Part shown: positions 7,606 to 15,931 of the stretch, in pieces
Layout: the number at the start of each line of letters is the position of its first letter
How positions within the stretch are numbered: the first letter of the stretch is position 1
Assembly: GCF_019112525.1 (NCBI RefSeq)
Contig: NZ_CP077800.1
Span: 3,472,001 to 3,536,000 of the forward strand
Source: Modestobacter sp. L9-4
GTDB lineage: Bacteria > Actinomycetota > Actinomycetes > Mycobacteriales > Geodermatophilaceae
Length of the DNA: 64,000 bases
Direction of reading: 5' to 3'
Program-made: the position numbers and the translations under genes
Notes under the pieces: model-generated
Seen by the model: only the letters and a program-made list of their open reading frames with translations
The model's database searches: none
Told to the model about the DNA's origin: nothing

Positions 7606-9827
7606 CCGCCGGGCCGGAGGCGGCCCGGTCCGAGGCCCGGTCGCCGATGGACGAGGTCCGCCTCGACATCACCGGGATGACCTGCGCCAGCTGCGCCAAC
7701 CGGATCGAGCGCAAGCTCAACAAGCTCGACGGCGTTGCGGCCAGCGTCAACTACGCCACCGAGGCCGCGACCGTGCGCTTCGACCCCGCCCGGGTCGACA
7801 CCGGCCGCCTCCTCGACACCGTGGCCGCCGCCGGCTACTCCGCCGCACTGCCGGTGCCACCGGCCGACGACGACCGGGACGCCCCCGTCGCGCCCGAGTT
7901 CGCCCTCCGCCAGCGGCTCCTGGTCAGCGCCGTGCTGGCGCTGCCGGTGGTGCTGCTGTCGATGGTGCCGGCCTGGCAGTTCACGAACTGGCAGTGGGTG
8001 GCGCTGGCGATGGCCACCCCGGTCGTGCTCTGGGGGGCCTGGCCCTTCCACCGCGCCGCCGTCGTCAACGCCCGGCACGGCGCCAGCACCATGGACACCC
8101 TGGTCTCGATAGGCATCACCGCGGCCTACCTGTGGTCGCTGTGGGCGCTGATCCTGGGCGACGCCGGGATGCCCGGCATGCGGATGGAGTTCTCCCTGCT
8201 CCCGCAGCGGGGCGCCGGCCACGACGAGCTCTACCTCGAGGTCGCCTCCGCCGTCACCGTCTTCCTGCTGGCCGGCCGCTGGGCCGAGGCCCGCGCCAAG
8301 CGCCGTTCCGGTGCCGCGCTGGCCGCCCTGCTCGAGCTGGGCGTGCGCGAGGCCGCCGTGCTGCGCGACGGCACCGAGGTGCGCGTGCCCATCGCCGAGC
8401 TGGCCGTGGGGATGCGGTTCGTCGTCCGGCCGGGGGAGAAGGTCGCCACCGACGGGCTCGTCGTGAGCGGCAGCTCCGCGGTCGACCTGTCCATGCTCAC
8501 CGGGGAGAGCGTGCCCGTCGAGGTCGCCGAGGGCGACCGGGTCACCGGCGCCACGGTCAACGTCGGTGGCCGGCTGGTCGTCGAGGCCACCCGGGTCGGC
8601 GCGGACACCACGCTGGCCCAGCTCGGCCGGCTGGTCACCCAGGCGCAGAGCGGCAAGGCGCAGGTGCAGCGGCTGGCCGACCGGGTGTCGGCGGTGTTCG
8701 TGCCGGTCGTGCTGGTCATCGCCCTCGGCACGCTGCTGGCCTGGCTGCTCCTCACCGGTGACGCCACGGCCGCCTTCACCGCTGCCGTCGCCGTGCTGGT
8801 CATCGCCTGCCCGTGCGCGCTCGGCCTGGCCACGCCCACGGCGCTGCTGGTCGGTACCGGCCGCGGCGCCCAGCTGGGCGTGCTGATCAAGGGCCCCGAG
8901 GTGCTGGAGAGCACGCGCCGAGTGGACACCGTCGTGCTGGACAAGACCGGCACGGTCACCACGGGGCAGATGAGCGTGGTCGAGGTCGCCGGGCACCCGG
9001 ACACGCTGCGGCTGGCCGCCGCCGTCGAGGCCGGCAGTGAGCACCCGATCGCCCGTGCGGTCGTCGCCGCGGCCGGTGCGCCCCTCGCGGCGGTCACCGG
9101 CTTCGCCAGCCAGGCCGGCACCGGCGTCACCGGCACCGTCGAGGGCCACCAGGTCGTCGTCGGTGGGCGCCCGGAGCTGCTGGCAGAGCTGGCCGCGGTC
9201 GTGGACGGCGCCGAGGCCGCCGGGCGCACCGCCGTCGCCGTCGCCTGGGACGGCGAGGTCCGGGGCGTGCTGGTCGTCGCGGACACCGTCAAGCCCACCA
9301 GCGCCGCGGCCATCACCCGGCTGCGGGCGCTCGGGCTGGCGCCGGTGCTGGTGACCGGTGACAACGCCGGCGCCGCCGCCGCGGTCGCCCGCGCCGTCGG
9401 CCTGGCACCCGACGAGGTCGTCTCCGGGGTGCTGCCGGCCGGCAAGGTCGACGTCGTCCGCGACCTGCAGGCCCGCGGCCGGGTGGTCGCGATGGTCGGC
9501 GACGGCGTCAACGACGCCCCCGCGCTCGCCCAGGCCGACCTGGGGCTGGCCATGGGGTCGGGCACCGACGTGGCCATCGAGGCCAGCGACCTGACCCTGG
9601 TGCGCGCCGACCTCGACGCCGCCGTCGACGCCGTCCGGCTGGCCCGGCGCACCCTCGCGGTGATCAAGGGCAACCTGTTCTGGGCCTTCGCCTACAACGT
9701 GGCGCTGGTGCCGCTGGCCGCGCTGGGGTTCCTCAACCCGCTGCTGGCCGGGCTGGCGATGGCGGCGTCCTCGGTGCTGGTGGTGACCAACAGCCTGCGG
9801 CTGCGCCGCTTCCGGTCGGCCGCCTGA
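7602..9827 (+). CDS. copA: Copper-exporting P1B-type ATPase CopA
   Basis: A 741-residue heavy-metal P-type ATPase of the inner membrane. In order: one HMA domain with GMTCASC (25-31), the first membrane helices, an actuator domain with TGES (about 300), the CPC metal-transport motif in [15 protein letters not shown] (about 403-405), the phosphorylation motif DKTGT (about 447), [28 protein letters not shown] (about 632 on), and terminal helices containing the [10 protein letters not shown] segment. CPC with these signatures indicates Cu(I) export. A single N-terminal HMA is seen; the separate CopZ supplies the second. Coupled to copZ by a 4-bp overlap. Confidence 0.96.
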   Translation: MTAGPEAARSEARSPMDEVRLDITGMTCASCANRIERKLNKLDGVAASVNYATEAATVRFDPARVDTGRLLDTVAAAGYSAALPVPPADDDRDAPVAPEFALRQRLLVSAVLALPVVLLSMVPAWQFTNWQWVALAMATPVVLWGAWPFHRAAVVNARHGASTMDTLVSIGITAAYLWSLWALILGDAGMPGMRMEFSLLPQRGAGHDELYLEVASAVTVFLLAGRWAEARAKRRSGAALAALLELGVREAAVLRDGTEVRVPIAELAVGMRFVVRPGEKVATDGLVVSGSSAVDLSMLTGESVPVEVAEGDRVTGATVNVGGRLVVEATRVGADTTLAQLGRLVTQAQSGKAQVQRLADRVSAVFVPVVLVIALGTLLAWLLLTGDATAAFTAAVAVLVIACPCALGLATPTALLVGTGRGAQLGVLIKGPEVLESTRRVDTVVLDKTGTVTTGQMSVVEVAGHPDTLRLAAAVEAGSEHPIARAVVAAAGAPLAAVTGFASQAGTGVTGTVEGHQVVVGGRPELLAELAAVVDGAEAAGRTAVAVAWDGEVRGVLVVADTVKPTSAAAITRLRALGLAPVLVTGDNAGAAAAVARAVGLAPDEVVSGVLPAGKVDVVRDLQARGRVVAMVGDGVNDAPALAQADLGLAMGSGTDVAIEASDLTLVRADLDAAVDAVRLARRTLAVIKGNLFWAFAYNVALVPLAALGFLNPLLAGLAMAASSVLVVTNSLRLRRFRSAA

Positions 9828-9847
9828 GCGGAGGCGCTCAGGCGGCC
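9818..9847. terminator. Bidirectional terminator, copA/tetR
   Basis: A perfect 13-bp stem (9818-9830 with 9835-9847) with GAGG loop. The TGA of copA and the TGA of the convergent TetR gene lie symmetrically in the two arms, so the palindrome encodes the C-terminal ends of both proteins. Confidence 0.72.
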
Positions 9848-10458
9848 CGGCGGACGGCGAGCAGCGGCAGGACGACCTCGCTGATGATCTCGTCGGCGAA
9901 GGCGTCGGTGACCGGTGCGGTGCTGAACAGCCAGCGCTGCAGGATCGGCGCGCTGGCCGAGGAGGACACCGCACTGCCGGGCACCGAGTCGTCGACCTCG
10001 CCGCGCGCCACGGCGCGGCCCCAGACCTGACGGTACATGTCCGACCACACCTCCATCGGACCGCTGCGGAAGGCCTCCTTCAGCGCCGGCTCGTGCGGCA
10101 GCGCCGACATCAGCGACAGCGTCGCCGCACCGAGCGGGCCGTTGACGGCGGCCACCAGCCCGCGCAGCAGGTCCCGCAGGTCACCCTCCAGCGACCCGGT
10201 GTCGGGCAGGGTCATCGACGTCTCGCTCAGCTCGGCGACGGCGTCGGCGACCAGGTCGGACTTGGTGCGCCAGCGGCGGTAGATCGTCGCCTTGCCCACC
10301 CCGGCGGTGGCGGCCACGGCGTCCATGGTGAGCCCGGCGTACCCGGACTCGGCGAGCACCGCGAGGATCGCCGAGCGGATCGCACCGTCCCGCGAGGGGT
10401 CGCGTGGGCGACCGCCCCGACCTGGTCGGTCACCGTGGGGGGCGCTCAGCTCGGACAC
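9838..10458 (-). CDS. TetR/AcrR-family transcriptional regulator
   Basis: A 206-residue regulator. The N-terminal TetR helix-turn-helix is clear (AILAVLAESGYAGLTMDAVAATAGVGKATIYRRWRTK split across helices 1-3, about residues 30-63), followed by a TetR_C-like ligand domain with a SLMSALPHEPALKEAFRSG segment. The ligand and targets are unknown. It is convergent with copA, so a link to copper is not implied. It diverges from the EAL-domain gene across 122 bp and may control itself or that gene. Confidence 0.87.
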   Translation of the reverse strand: MSELSAPHGDRPGRGGRPRDPSRDGAIRSAILAVLAESGYAGLTMDAVAATAGVGKATIYRRWRTKSDLVADAVAELSETSMTLPDTGSLEGDLRDLLRGLVAAVNGPLGAATLSLMSALPHEPALKEAFRSGPMEVWSDMYRQVWGRAVARGEVDDSVPGSAVSSSASAPILQRWLFSTAPVTDAFADEIISEVVLPLLAVRRAA

Positions 10459-10580
10459 ACCCAGACAGTAGTCGTGTTGATCTTCGCCCCGCCTGTGACT
10501 CGGACCCCACGCGCACCAGGGCCGGCCCGGGCGCCGCGCGCCTGCCGGGGGGTGTCCGGGCCGTCGGTCATCCTGCTGCC

Positions 10581-11660
10581 GTGACCGGCCCCGTCGACTC
10601 CGTGCGTCCCTCGTGGGAGACCCCGCGGTCTGCCCGCCGTCTCCTCCTGGCCAGCACCCTGAGCCACGTGCTGCCCAGCATCTCGCGGGTGGCCGGGGCC
10701 ATGGGGCTGCGCATCGGCACCGCCCCGGGACTGCTGGACGTCGTCGACGACGAGGGCGGCCGGCGGATCGACCGGCTGCTGCAGCGGCTGGCCCGCGAGC
10801 TGACCTCCGCAGAGACGGAGGCCGTGCGGGTCACCACCGACCCGCCCGCCGACGGTGTCGCGCTGGCCACCCGGCTGCTCACCGCGCCGACGCTCGCCGT
10901 CGAGCTCGCCCGCCGCGGCATCACCGTGGAGATGGGGCTGCTGACGGGCGCGGAGCTGTGGCCGGTCTACCAGCCGATCATGTCGCTGACCTCCGGCGGG
11001 ATGGTCGGCCACGAGGCGCTGCTGCGCGGCCGGGTCGACGGCCGCGAGGTGGGCGGCGGCGACCTGTTCTTCCTCGCCGAGCGCGCCGGCTGGACCCGCC
11101 GGCTGGACCGGCTGGCCCGCGAGGCGGCGATCAGCAACGCCGCCGGCTGGCTGGGCGACGCCGACCTGTACGTCAACTCCGACCCCGCGTCGATCTCCCG
11201 GCCCTCGGTCTGCCTGGCCAGCACCGAGCGGGCCGTGCACGAGGCCGGCATCGACCCCCGGCAGCTGGTGTTCGAGGTGGTCGCCTCGCACGCGGTCACC
11301 GACCGGGAGCACCTGCTGTCGGTGCTGGAGCACCACCGCTCACTGGGCTGGCGGGTCGCTCTGGACGACGTGGGCGTCGGCTGGTCCAGCCTGGCGCTGG
11401 TGTCGGTCGTGCGCCCCGACGTCGTCAAGCTGAGCAAGGCGCTCGTCGCCCGGCTGCACGAGCCCGGCCCGAACGCGATCGCCCGGGCGCTGACCGAGCT
11501 CACCCACCTGCACGGCGGCACGGTCGTCGCCGAGGGCGTGGAGTCCGAGCTGATGGCCGACCAGGCGCGGGCCGTGGGCGCCGACCTCGGCCAGGGCTGG
11601 CTGTTCGGCCGCCCGGTGCGCCCCGAGCCGGAGTCCGAGCCCGAGCTCGTCCTGGTCTGA
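10581..11660 (+). CDS. EAL-domain protein with some altered active-site residues
   Basis: A 359-residue cytoplasmic protein: an N-terminal region without recognised domain (1-120), then an EAL domain. Retained landmarks of c-di-GMP phosphodiesterases are Glu145 of HEALLRG, Asn199, Glu232, the Asp262-Asp263 pair, Lys283, Glu318 of AEGVE and Gln338. Two canonical acidic positions look changed: the residue after the conserved lysine reads KLS rather than KID, and the second Glu of the E-x-x-E element is missing. It may therefore be a slow phosphodiesterase or a c-di-GMP-binding effector. Start is GTG at 10581; a GTG at 10602 is an alternative. Confidence 0.85.
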   Translation: MTGPVDSVRPSWETPRSARRLLLASTLSHVLPSISRVAGAMGLRIGTAPGLLDVVDDEGGRRIDRLLQRLARELTSAETEAVRVTTDPPADGVALATRLLTAPTLAVELARRGITVEMGLLTGAELWPVYQPIMSLTSGGMVGHEALLRGRVDGREVGGGDLFFLAERAGWTRRLDRLAREAAISNAAGWLGDADLYVNSDPASISRPSVCLASTERAVHEAGIDPRQLVFEVVASHAVTDREHLLSVLEHHRSLGWRVALDDVGVGWSSLALVSVVRPDVVKLSKALVARLHEPGPNAIARALTELTHLHGGTVVAEGVESELMADQARAVGADLGQGWLFGRPVRPEPESEPELVLV

Positions 11661-11661
11661 C

Positions 11662-11763
11662 GGCCCCTCGCAGGGCCCCGCTCTGAGCTGGCGAGAGGCG
11701 AGGGTCAGGCCCCCTCGCAGGGTCCCGCCCTGAGCTCGCGAGGGGTGGGGGGTGAGGGGGTCC
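11662..11763 (-). terminator. 3'-end hairpin element, copy B (double; after histidine phosphatase)
   Basis: On the minus strand the copy next to the phosphatase stop has GGACCCCCTCA (11763-11753) pairing with CGAGGGGGCC (11717-11708), again with one bulged A. A second, more diverged copy follows (11707-11662). The stretch 11706-11729 is identical to the complement of a stretch in copy C at 14.7 kb. Confidence 0.62.
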
Positions 11764-11767
11764 TTCC

Positions 11768-12367
11768 TCAGGCGCTGACGGTGTTCCAGCCGATCAGCGC
11801 CGGCCAGTCGTGCTCGAGACCGAGGACGCCGAAGCGGCCGGTGGCCAGCGGGAAGATCGCGCCCTTGTCCGGGTCCAGGCCCAGCCAGCGGGCGGTGAGG
11901 ATGCGCAGCACGTGGCCGTGGGCGACGAGCGCGACGTCGCCGTCGGCCAGCAGCGGCCGGGCCTTGGCCAGCACCCGGTCGACGCGCTCGGCCACCTGGT
12001 CGAGGCTCTCCCCGGGGGTCGCGCCGGGCTCGGTGCCGTCGACCCACAGCGACCACGGGTGCCCGAGCTCCTCGCGGATCTCCGGGGTGGTCCTCCCCTC
12101 CCAGCGGCCGTAGTCGACCTCGACCAGGTCCGGGTCGATCTCGGCCTTGATGCCGTGGTCGAACAGGCCGGCCAGCTCGGCGGTGCGCCGTGCCCGGGTC
12201 AGCGGGCTGACGAAGGCGTGCGTGATGTTCAGCTCGCCCAGCACGGGCCGCAGCCGCCGGGCGTCGTCCTCACCGCCGGGCAGCAGCGGCAGGTCGGTCA
12301 GACCCGTGTGCTGCCCGCTCGTGCTCCACTCGGTCTGTCCGTGCCGGACGACGACGATCTCACCCAC
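11768..12367 (-). CDS. Histidine phosphatase family protein (phosphoglycerate-mutase-like)
   Basis: A 199-residue broad-specificity histidine phosphatase. The catalytic RHG motif is in VVVRHGQTEW (His at residue 9), with SPLTRARRTAE, the acid residue in DLVEVDYGRWEG, and the second catalytic His in VALVAHGHVLRIL. The family hydrolyses small phosphorylated metabolites; the substrate is not predictable here. Its start overlaps the end of the upstream MFS gene by 8 bp, so the two are translationally coupled. Confidence 0.9.
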   Translation of the reverse strand: MGEIVVVRHGQTEWSTSGQHTGLTDLPLLPGGEDDARRLRPVLGELNITHAFVSPLTRARRTAELAGLFDHGIKAEIDPDLVEVDYGRWEGRTTPEIREELGHPWSLWVDGTEPGATPGESLDQVAERVDRVLAKARPLLADGDVALVAHGHVLRILTARWLGLDPDKGAIFPLATGRFGVLGLEHDWPALIGWNTVSA

Positions 12368-13625
12368 GACGTGCCTCCTCTGCGGGCGCCGGTACCGGCC
12401 CCGCGTCTCGTGCTGCCTCGGTCCGTCCGCCGGCGGACGCAGTCCCGGCGACGGCCATCACGGCCACTGATCCACAGATGACCAGCAGCGGTGCGGTCCA
12501 ACCACCCGTCGCGTCGTGCACGGCGCCGATGACCAGCGGGCCGGTGGCCGCCACGACGTAGCCCCCGCCCTGCACCATCGCCGACAGCTGCCGGCTCCGG
12601 GTGAGGTCGGCCGACCGCCGCACGATCGCGATGAAGATGACGGTGATGCCGCCGCCCTGCGCGGCCCCGGCCAGGCAGCACCACAGCGGCCACAGCCCGG
12701 GGGCGATCAGCAGGCCGATCGGCAGCGTCGCCCAGAACGCGGTCACCGCCAGCAGCACCAGCGCGGGGCGCTTCCACCAGGCGACGAGGGCGGGCACGCT
12801 GAAGGCGCCGATGACGGCCGTCACCTGGAACAGCGAGGAGCTGGCGCCCGCGGTCGAGCGGGAGAGCCCGTCCTCGTCCGACAGCAGCTCGGGCAGCCAG
12901 GCCGTGGCGCCGTAGTAGCTGAACGCCTGCCCGGCGAAGGCGAGCGTCAGCCCCCACGCGGCCGGCGTGCGCCAGACCGACGGGCCCGGTTCGGCGGGCG
13001 GCGGCGCCGGGGGAGCGGTGCCCGCGGCCTCGGCGGCGGCGACACCGGCCACCTGGCGGCGCAGCGCGGCGGTCCAGACGGCGGCGGCCACCACGACCAG
13101 CAGCCCCCAGGCGCCGAGCGCGGCCTGCCAGCCGATGACGTCGGCCAGCGGCGCGGTGAGCGCGGAGGTCATCGTGGAGCCCACGTTGAGCGCGGCGGTG
13201 TAGGCCGCGGTGACGACGTTCGTGGCGCCGGGGAAGTCGCGGCCGATGACCACCGGGACGACGACGTTGCCCACCGTGATGCCCAGCCCGATGACCACGG
13301 TGCCGGCGATCGCGGCGGCGGGGGTGCCCAGCGAGCGGACGACGGTGCCGGCGAGCACCCCGGCCAGGGACAGCAGGACCGCCCGGTGCACGCCGGCGCG
13401 GCCGATGAGCAGCGAGGCCAGCGGAGAGGCGAGACCGAAGCAGAGGACCGGGATGCTGGTCAGCAGGCCGATGGTGCCCGCGCCCACCAGCAGGTCCCGG
13501 CGCAGGTCGTCGACGACCGGGGCGACGGCCACCAGCGGCCCGCGCAGGTTCAGCGCGACCAGCAGCACCCCGGCCAGGAGCAGGACCGGCAGGGCCGTCG
13601 TCCTGGCTCGAGGTGTCCGTTGCAC
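12360..13625 (-). CDS. MFS transporter, CynX/NimT-like
   Basis: A 421-residue integral membrane transporter with about 12 hydrophobic segments, of the CynX/NimT (cyanate/nitroimidazole-type) MFS group: ALNLRGPLVAVAPVVDDLRRDL after the first helix and RDFPGATNVVTAAYTAALNVGSTMTSA around helix 5 are typical. The substrate is unknown. The C-terminus is acidic and Ala-rich. I start at the GTG at 13625, preceded by GGGGGAAGG on the minus strand; the longer frame to 13784 would add a Cys-rich non-membrane extension. It is divergent from the aldo/keto reductase. Confidence 0.87.
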   Translation of the reverse strand: MQRTPRARTTALPVLLLAGVLLVALNLRGPLVAVAPVVDDLRRDLLVGAGTIGLLTSIPVLCFGLASPLASLLIGRAGVHRAVLLSLAGVLAGTVVRSLGTPAAAIAGTVVIGLGITVGNVVVPVVIGRDFPGATNVVTAAYTAALNVGSTMTSALTAPLADVIGWQAALGAWGLLVVVAAAVWTAALRRQVAGVAAAEAAGTAPPAPPPAEPGPSVWRTPAAWGLTLAFAGQAFSYYGATAWLPELLSDEDGLSRSTAGASSSLFQVTAVIGAFSVPALVAWWKRPALVLLAVTAFWATLPIGLLIAPGLWPLWCCLAGAAQGGGITVIFIAIVRRSADLTRSRQLSAMVQGGGYVVAATGPLVIGAVHDATGGWTAPLLVICGSVAVMAVAGTASAGGRTEAARDAGPVPAPAEEARRG

Positions 13626-13663
13626 CGGACCACCTTCCCCCACCCGCAGCGGTCGACCAGCAT

Positions 13664-13682
13664 CCGCACAGGGACTGTGCGG
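13664..13682. promoter_or_regulatory. Inverted repeat between divergent MFS and aldo/keto reductase genes
   Basis: CCGCACA-GGGAC-TGTGCGG: perfect 7-bp arms with a 5-bp spacer. It sits 38 bp upstream of the MFS start and 128 bp before the reductase, a plausible operator site. No regulator gene adjoins it. Confidence 0.45.
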
Positions 13683-13810
13683 ACCCTCACATGACGCTGT
13701 ACGGGGAAGCCGGAGCGCCTGTGGGTGCTTGTGCAGGGGGAGACCCCGCAGGCCGCAGCCGCGGGTCCCACCCACATCTGGCACTCGACACAGGACCTCC
13801 TGGAGGACCC

Positions 13811-14665
13811 ATGACGACCCCCACCACCTCGCGCACCTTCGACCTCGGCGGCGACCTCACCGTCCACCGCCTCGGCTACGGCGCCATGCAGCTCACCGGA
13901 CCCGGCGTCTGGGGCGAGCCCGCCGACCGCCCCGGCGCACTCGCCGTGGTCAAGGCCGCGATCGAGCAGGGCGTCGACTTCATCGACACCGCCGACTCCT
14001 ACGGCCCGCAGGTCAGCGAGCAGATCATCGCCGAGGCGGCGTTCCCGTACCCCGACGGCCTGGTCATCGCCACCAAGGCCGGCCTGACCCGCACCGGCCC
14101 CGGCGAGTGGCCGCCGGTCGGCCGCCCGGCGTACCTCAAGCAGCAGGTCGAGCTGTCGCTGCGCAACCTCAAGGTCGACCGGATCGACCTGATCCAGCTG
14201 CACCGCATCGACTCCGAGGTGCCCCTGGCCGACCAGCTCGGCGCGTTCGCCGAGCTCAAGGAGCAGGGCAAGGTGCGCCACATCGGTGTCTCCGAGGTCT
14301 CCGTCGACGAGCTCAAGGCAGCCCGGGAGATCACCGAGATCGTCTCCGTGCAGAACCTGTACAACCTGACGAACCGGCAGTCCGCCGACGTCCTGGCCTA
14401 CGCCGAGGCCGAGGGCATCGCCTTCATCCCGTGGTTCCCCATCGCCACTGGTGACCTGGCCAAGCCCGACAGCCCGGTCGCGGCGGTCGCCGAGGAGCTC
14501 GACGCGACCCCGTCGCAGGTGGCGCTGGCCTGGCTGCTGCAGAAGTCGCCGGTCATCCTGCCCATCCCGGGCACGAAGTCGATCGACCACCTGACCGAGA
14601 ACATGGCCGCCGCGCAGCTCACGCTGTCCGCCGACGACATGGCCGCGCTGGACGCTCTCGCGTGA
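13811..14665 (+). CDS. Aldo/keto reductase
   Basis: A 284-residue NADPH-dependent oxidoreductase with a TIM-barrel fold. The catalytic tetrad is recognisable: Asp and Tyr in FIDTADSYGP, Lys in IATKAGL, His in LIQLHRID. The NADPH-binding segment PSQVALAWLLQKSPVILPIPGTKS is intact. It is of the YghZ/oxidoreductase type that reduces aldehydes and ketones; the substrate is unknown. ATG at 13811 follows a GGAGGA ribosome-binding site by 5 bp. Confidence 0.93.
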   Translation: MTTPTTSRTFDLGGDLTVHRLGYGAMQLTGPGVWGEPADRPGALAVVKAAIEQGVDFIDTADSYGPQVSEQIIAEAAFPYPDGLVIATKAGLTRTGPGEWPPVGRPAYLKQQVELSLRNLKVDRIDLIQLHRIDSEVPLADQLGAFAELKEQGKVRHIGVSEVSVDELKAAREITEIVSVQNLYNLTNRQSADVLAYAEAEGIAFIPWFPIATGDLAKPDSPVAAVAEELDATPSQVALAWLLQKSPVILPIPGTKSIDHLTENMAAAQLTLSADDMAALDALA

Positions 14666-14669
14666 TGAA

Positions 14670-14724
14670 GGACCCCCTCGCCCCCCACCACTCGTACCTC
14701 GTGGCGGGACCCTGCGAGGGGGCC
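14670..14724 (+). terminator. 3'-end hairpin element, copy C (after aldo/keto reductase)
   Basis: GGACCCCCTCG (14670-14680) pairs with CGAGGGGGCC (14715-14724), leaving the bulged A at 14672. The loop contains a CCAC/GTGG sub-hairpin. It starts 4 nt after the reductase stop and is in the sense of that gene. Confidence 0.65.
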
Positions 14725-14765
14725 TGACCCTCGCCCCCCACCGCGCGGTGGAGGGCGGGGAGACA

Positions 14766-14807
14766 GACGAACGGCCGGGTCCCCGCAGGGGGACCCGGCC
14801 GTTCGTC
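14766..14807. terminator. Perfect 19-bp bidirectional terminator
   Basis: Arms 14766-14784 and 14789-14807 are perfectly complementary over 19 bp with a 4-nt loop (GCAG). It abuts the stop of the convergent epimerase gene (14810-14812). It is the second hairpin downstream of the reductase, after element C. Confidence 0.82.
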
Positions 14808-14809
14808 GT

Positions 14810-15901
14810 TCAGGCGGGGGTGTGCTCCGGGCCGGTGCCGGGGTGGAGGAGCGGGCCCTCGCCGCCGCGGCCGGCGCCCAGCTCGGCGACGAACTCGCGC
14901 AGCACGTCACCGCCGCTGTGCCTGGCGCGCCAGCCCAGCACCGTGCGGGCCCGGGTGGTGTCCATCGGCGGCACGCCCAGGCCCAGGTCCAGCCAGCCGG
15001 GCTCGATCTGCAGCAGCCGGGACAGGAACGCCACGTGCATCCCGGTGCGCAGCACCACCGCCGGCACGGCCACGCGCTTGAAGCCCAGCGCCGCGGCCAG
15101 CCCCTTGGCGTCGAAGTTCGGCGGGGCGGTCACGTTGAACGCACCACCCGCCCGGCGGTCGAGGGCGCGGGCGATCACGTCGGCCACGTCGTCGGCGTGC
15201 ACCAGCCCGATCGACAGGTCCGGGATCGGCAGCGGCAGCAGCTTCGCCGCCACCCCGGCCACCGGGGCCGGCAGTGCGCGGGCGGCCGGGAAGAGCACCG
15301 GGCCCAGGAAGTAGCGGCCGATCTCGCTGGCGGCGTCGGGCTGCAGCACCAGCGTCGGGCGGATCGCGGTGACCGTCGTGTCCGGGTTGGCGGCGTCGAA
15401 GGCGCGCAGCATCCGCTCGCACTCGGCCTTGAGCCGGCTGTACTGCGAGCTGGGGATGCCGGTGGTCGGCCAGTCCTCGCTCACCGGGTGGGTCTGCGGC
15501 CCGGCGGCGTAGGTGCCGATCGAGGACAGGTGCACCACGTGCGCGACGCCGGCCGCGGCGGCCGCGTCGAGCACCCGGCGGGTGCCGTCGACGTTCACCC
15601 GCTGCAGCACGTCGGGCTCCCGGTCGGGGATCAGCGCCCACGCCGAGTGCACGACCGCGTCGACGCCGTCGAGGAACTCGGCGAGCACCGGCTCGCTCTC
15701 GGGGGTCCCGAGGTCGGCGGTGTACCAGCGCACCCCGGCGTACGGGGCGGTCTCCGGGGGACGGCGCCGGGCCAGGCCGCGCACCTCGGTCACGCCGGCG
15801 TCGGCGAGGGCACGCAGCAGCGCCGTCCCGACGTTGCCGGTGGCGCCGGTGACGGCGACGGTCAGGCCGGGGAGCAGGGACGAGCCGGTGGGTTCAGCCA
15901 T
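14810..15901 (-). CDS. NAD-dependent epimerase/dehydratase family protein (extended SDR)
   Basis: A 363-residue extended short-chain dehydrogenase. The nucleotide-binding motif is VTGATGNVG (GxxGxxG), Asp follows the second strand, HLSSIGTY precedes the catalytic YSRLK (YxxxK), and RPTLVLQP is typical of the extended class. The substrate, a nucleotide sugar, steroid-like or isoprenoid compound, cannot be told. Start is ATG at 15901. Gaps of about 25-45 bp link it to the four genes upstream on the same strand (to 21793), a possible operon. Confidence 0.88.
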   Translation of the reverse strand: MAEPTGSSLLPGLTVAVTGATGNVGTALLRALADAGVTEVRGLARRRPPETAPYAGVRWYTADLGTPESEPVLAEFLDGVDAVVHSAWALIPDREPDVLQRVNVDGTRRVLDAAAAAGVAHVVHLSSIGTYAAGPQTHPVSEDWPTTGIPSSQYSRLKAECERMLRAFDAANPDTTVTAIRPTLVLQPDAASEIGRYFLGPVLFPAARALPAPVAGVAAKLLPLPIPDLSIGLVHADDVADVIARALDRRAGGAFNVTAPPNFDAKGLAAALGFKRVAVPAVVLRTGMHVAFLSRLLQIEPGWLDLGLGVPPMDTTRARTVLGWRARHSGGDVLREFVAELGAGRGGEGPLLHPGTGPEHTPA

Positions 15902-15931
15902 GCCCGGGCGCTACCCGGATCCGCGCACCGC

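Noticed and set aside
7584-9974. A 796-codon minus-strand frame opposite copA
   Set aside because: Shadow of the copper ATPase; long antisense frames are common in DNA of this GC content.
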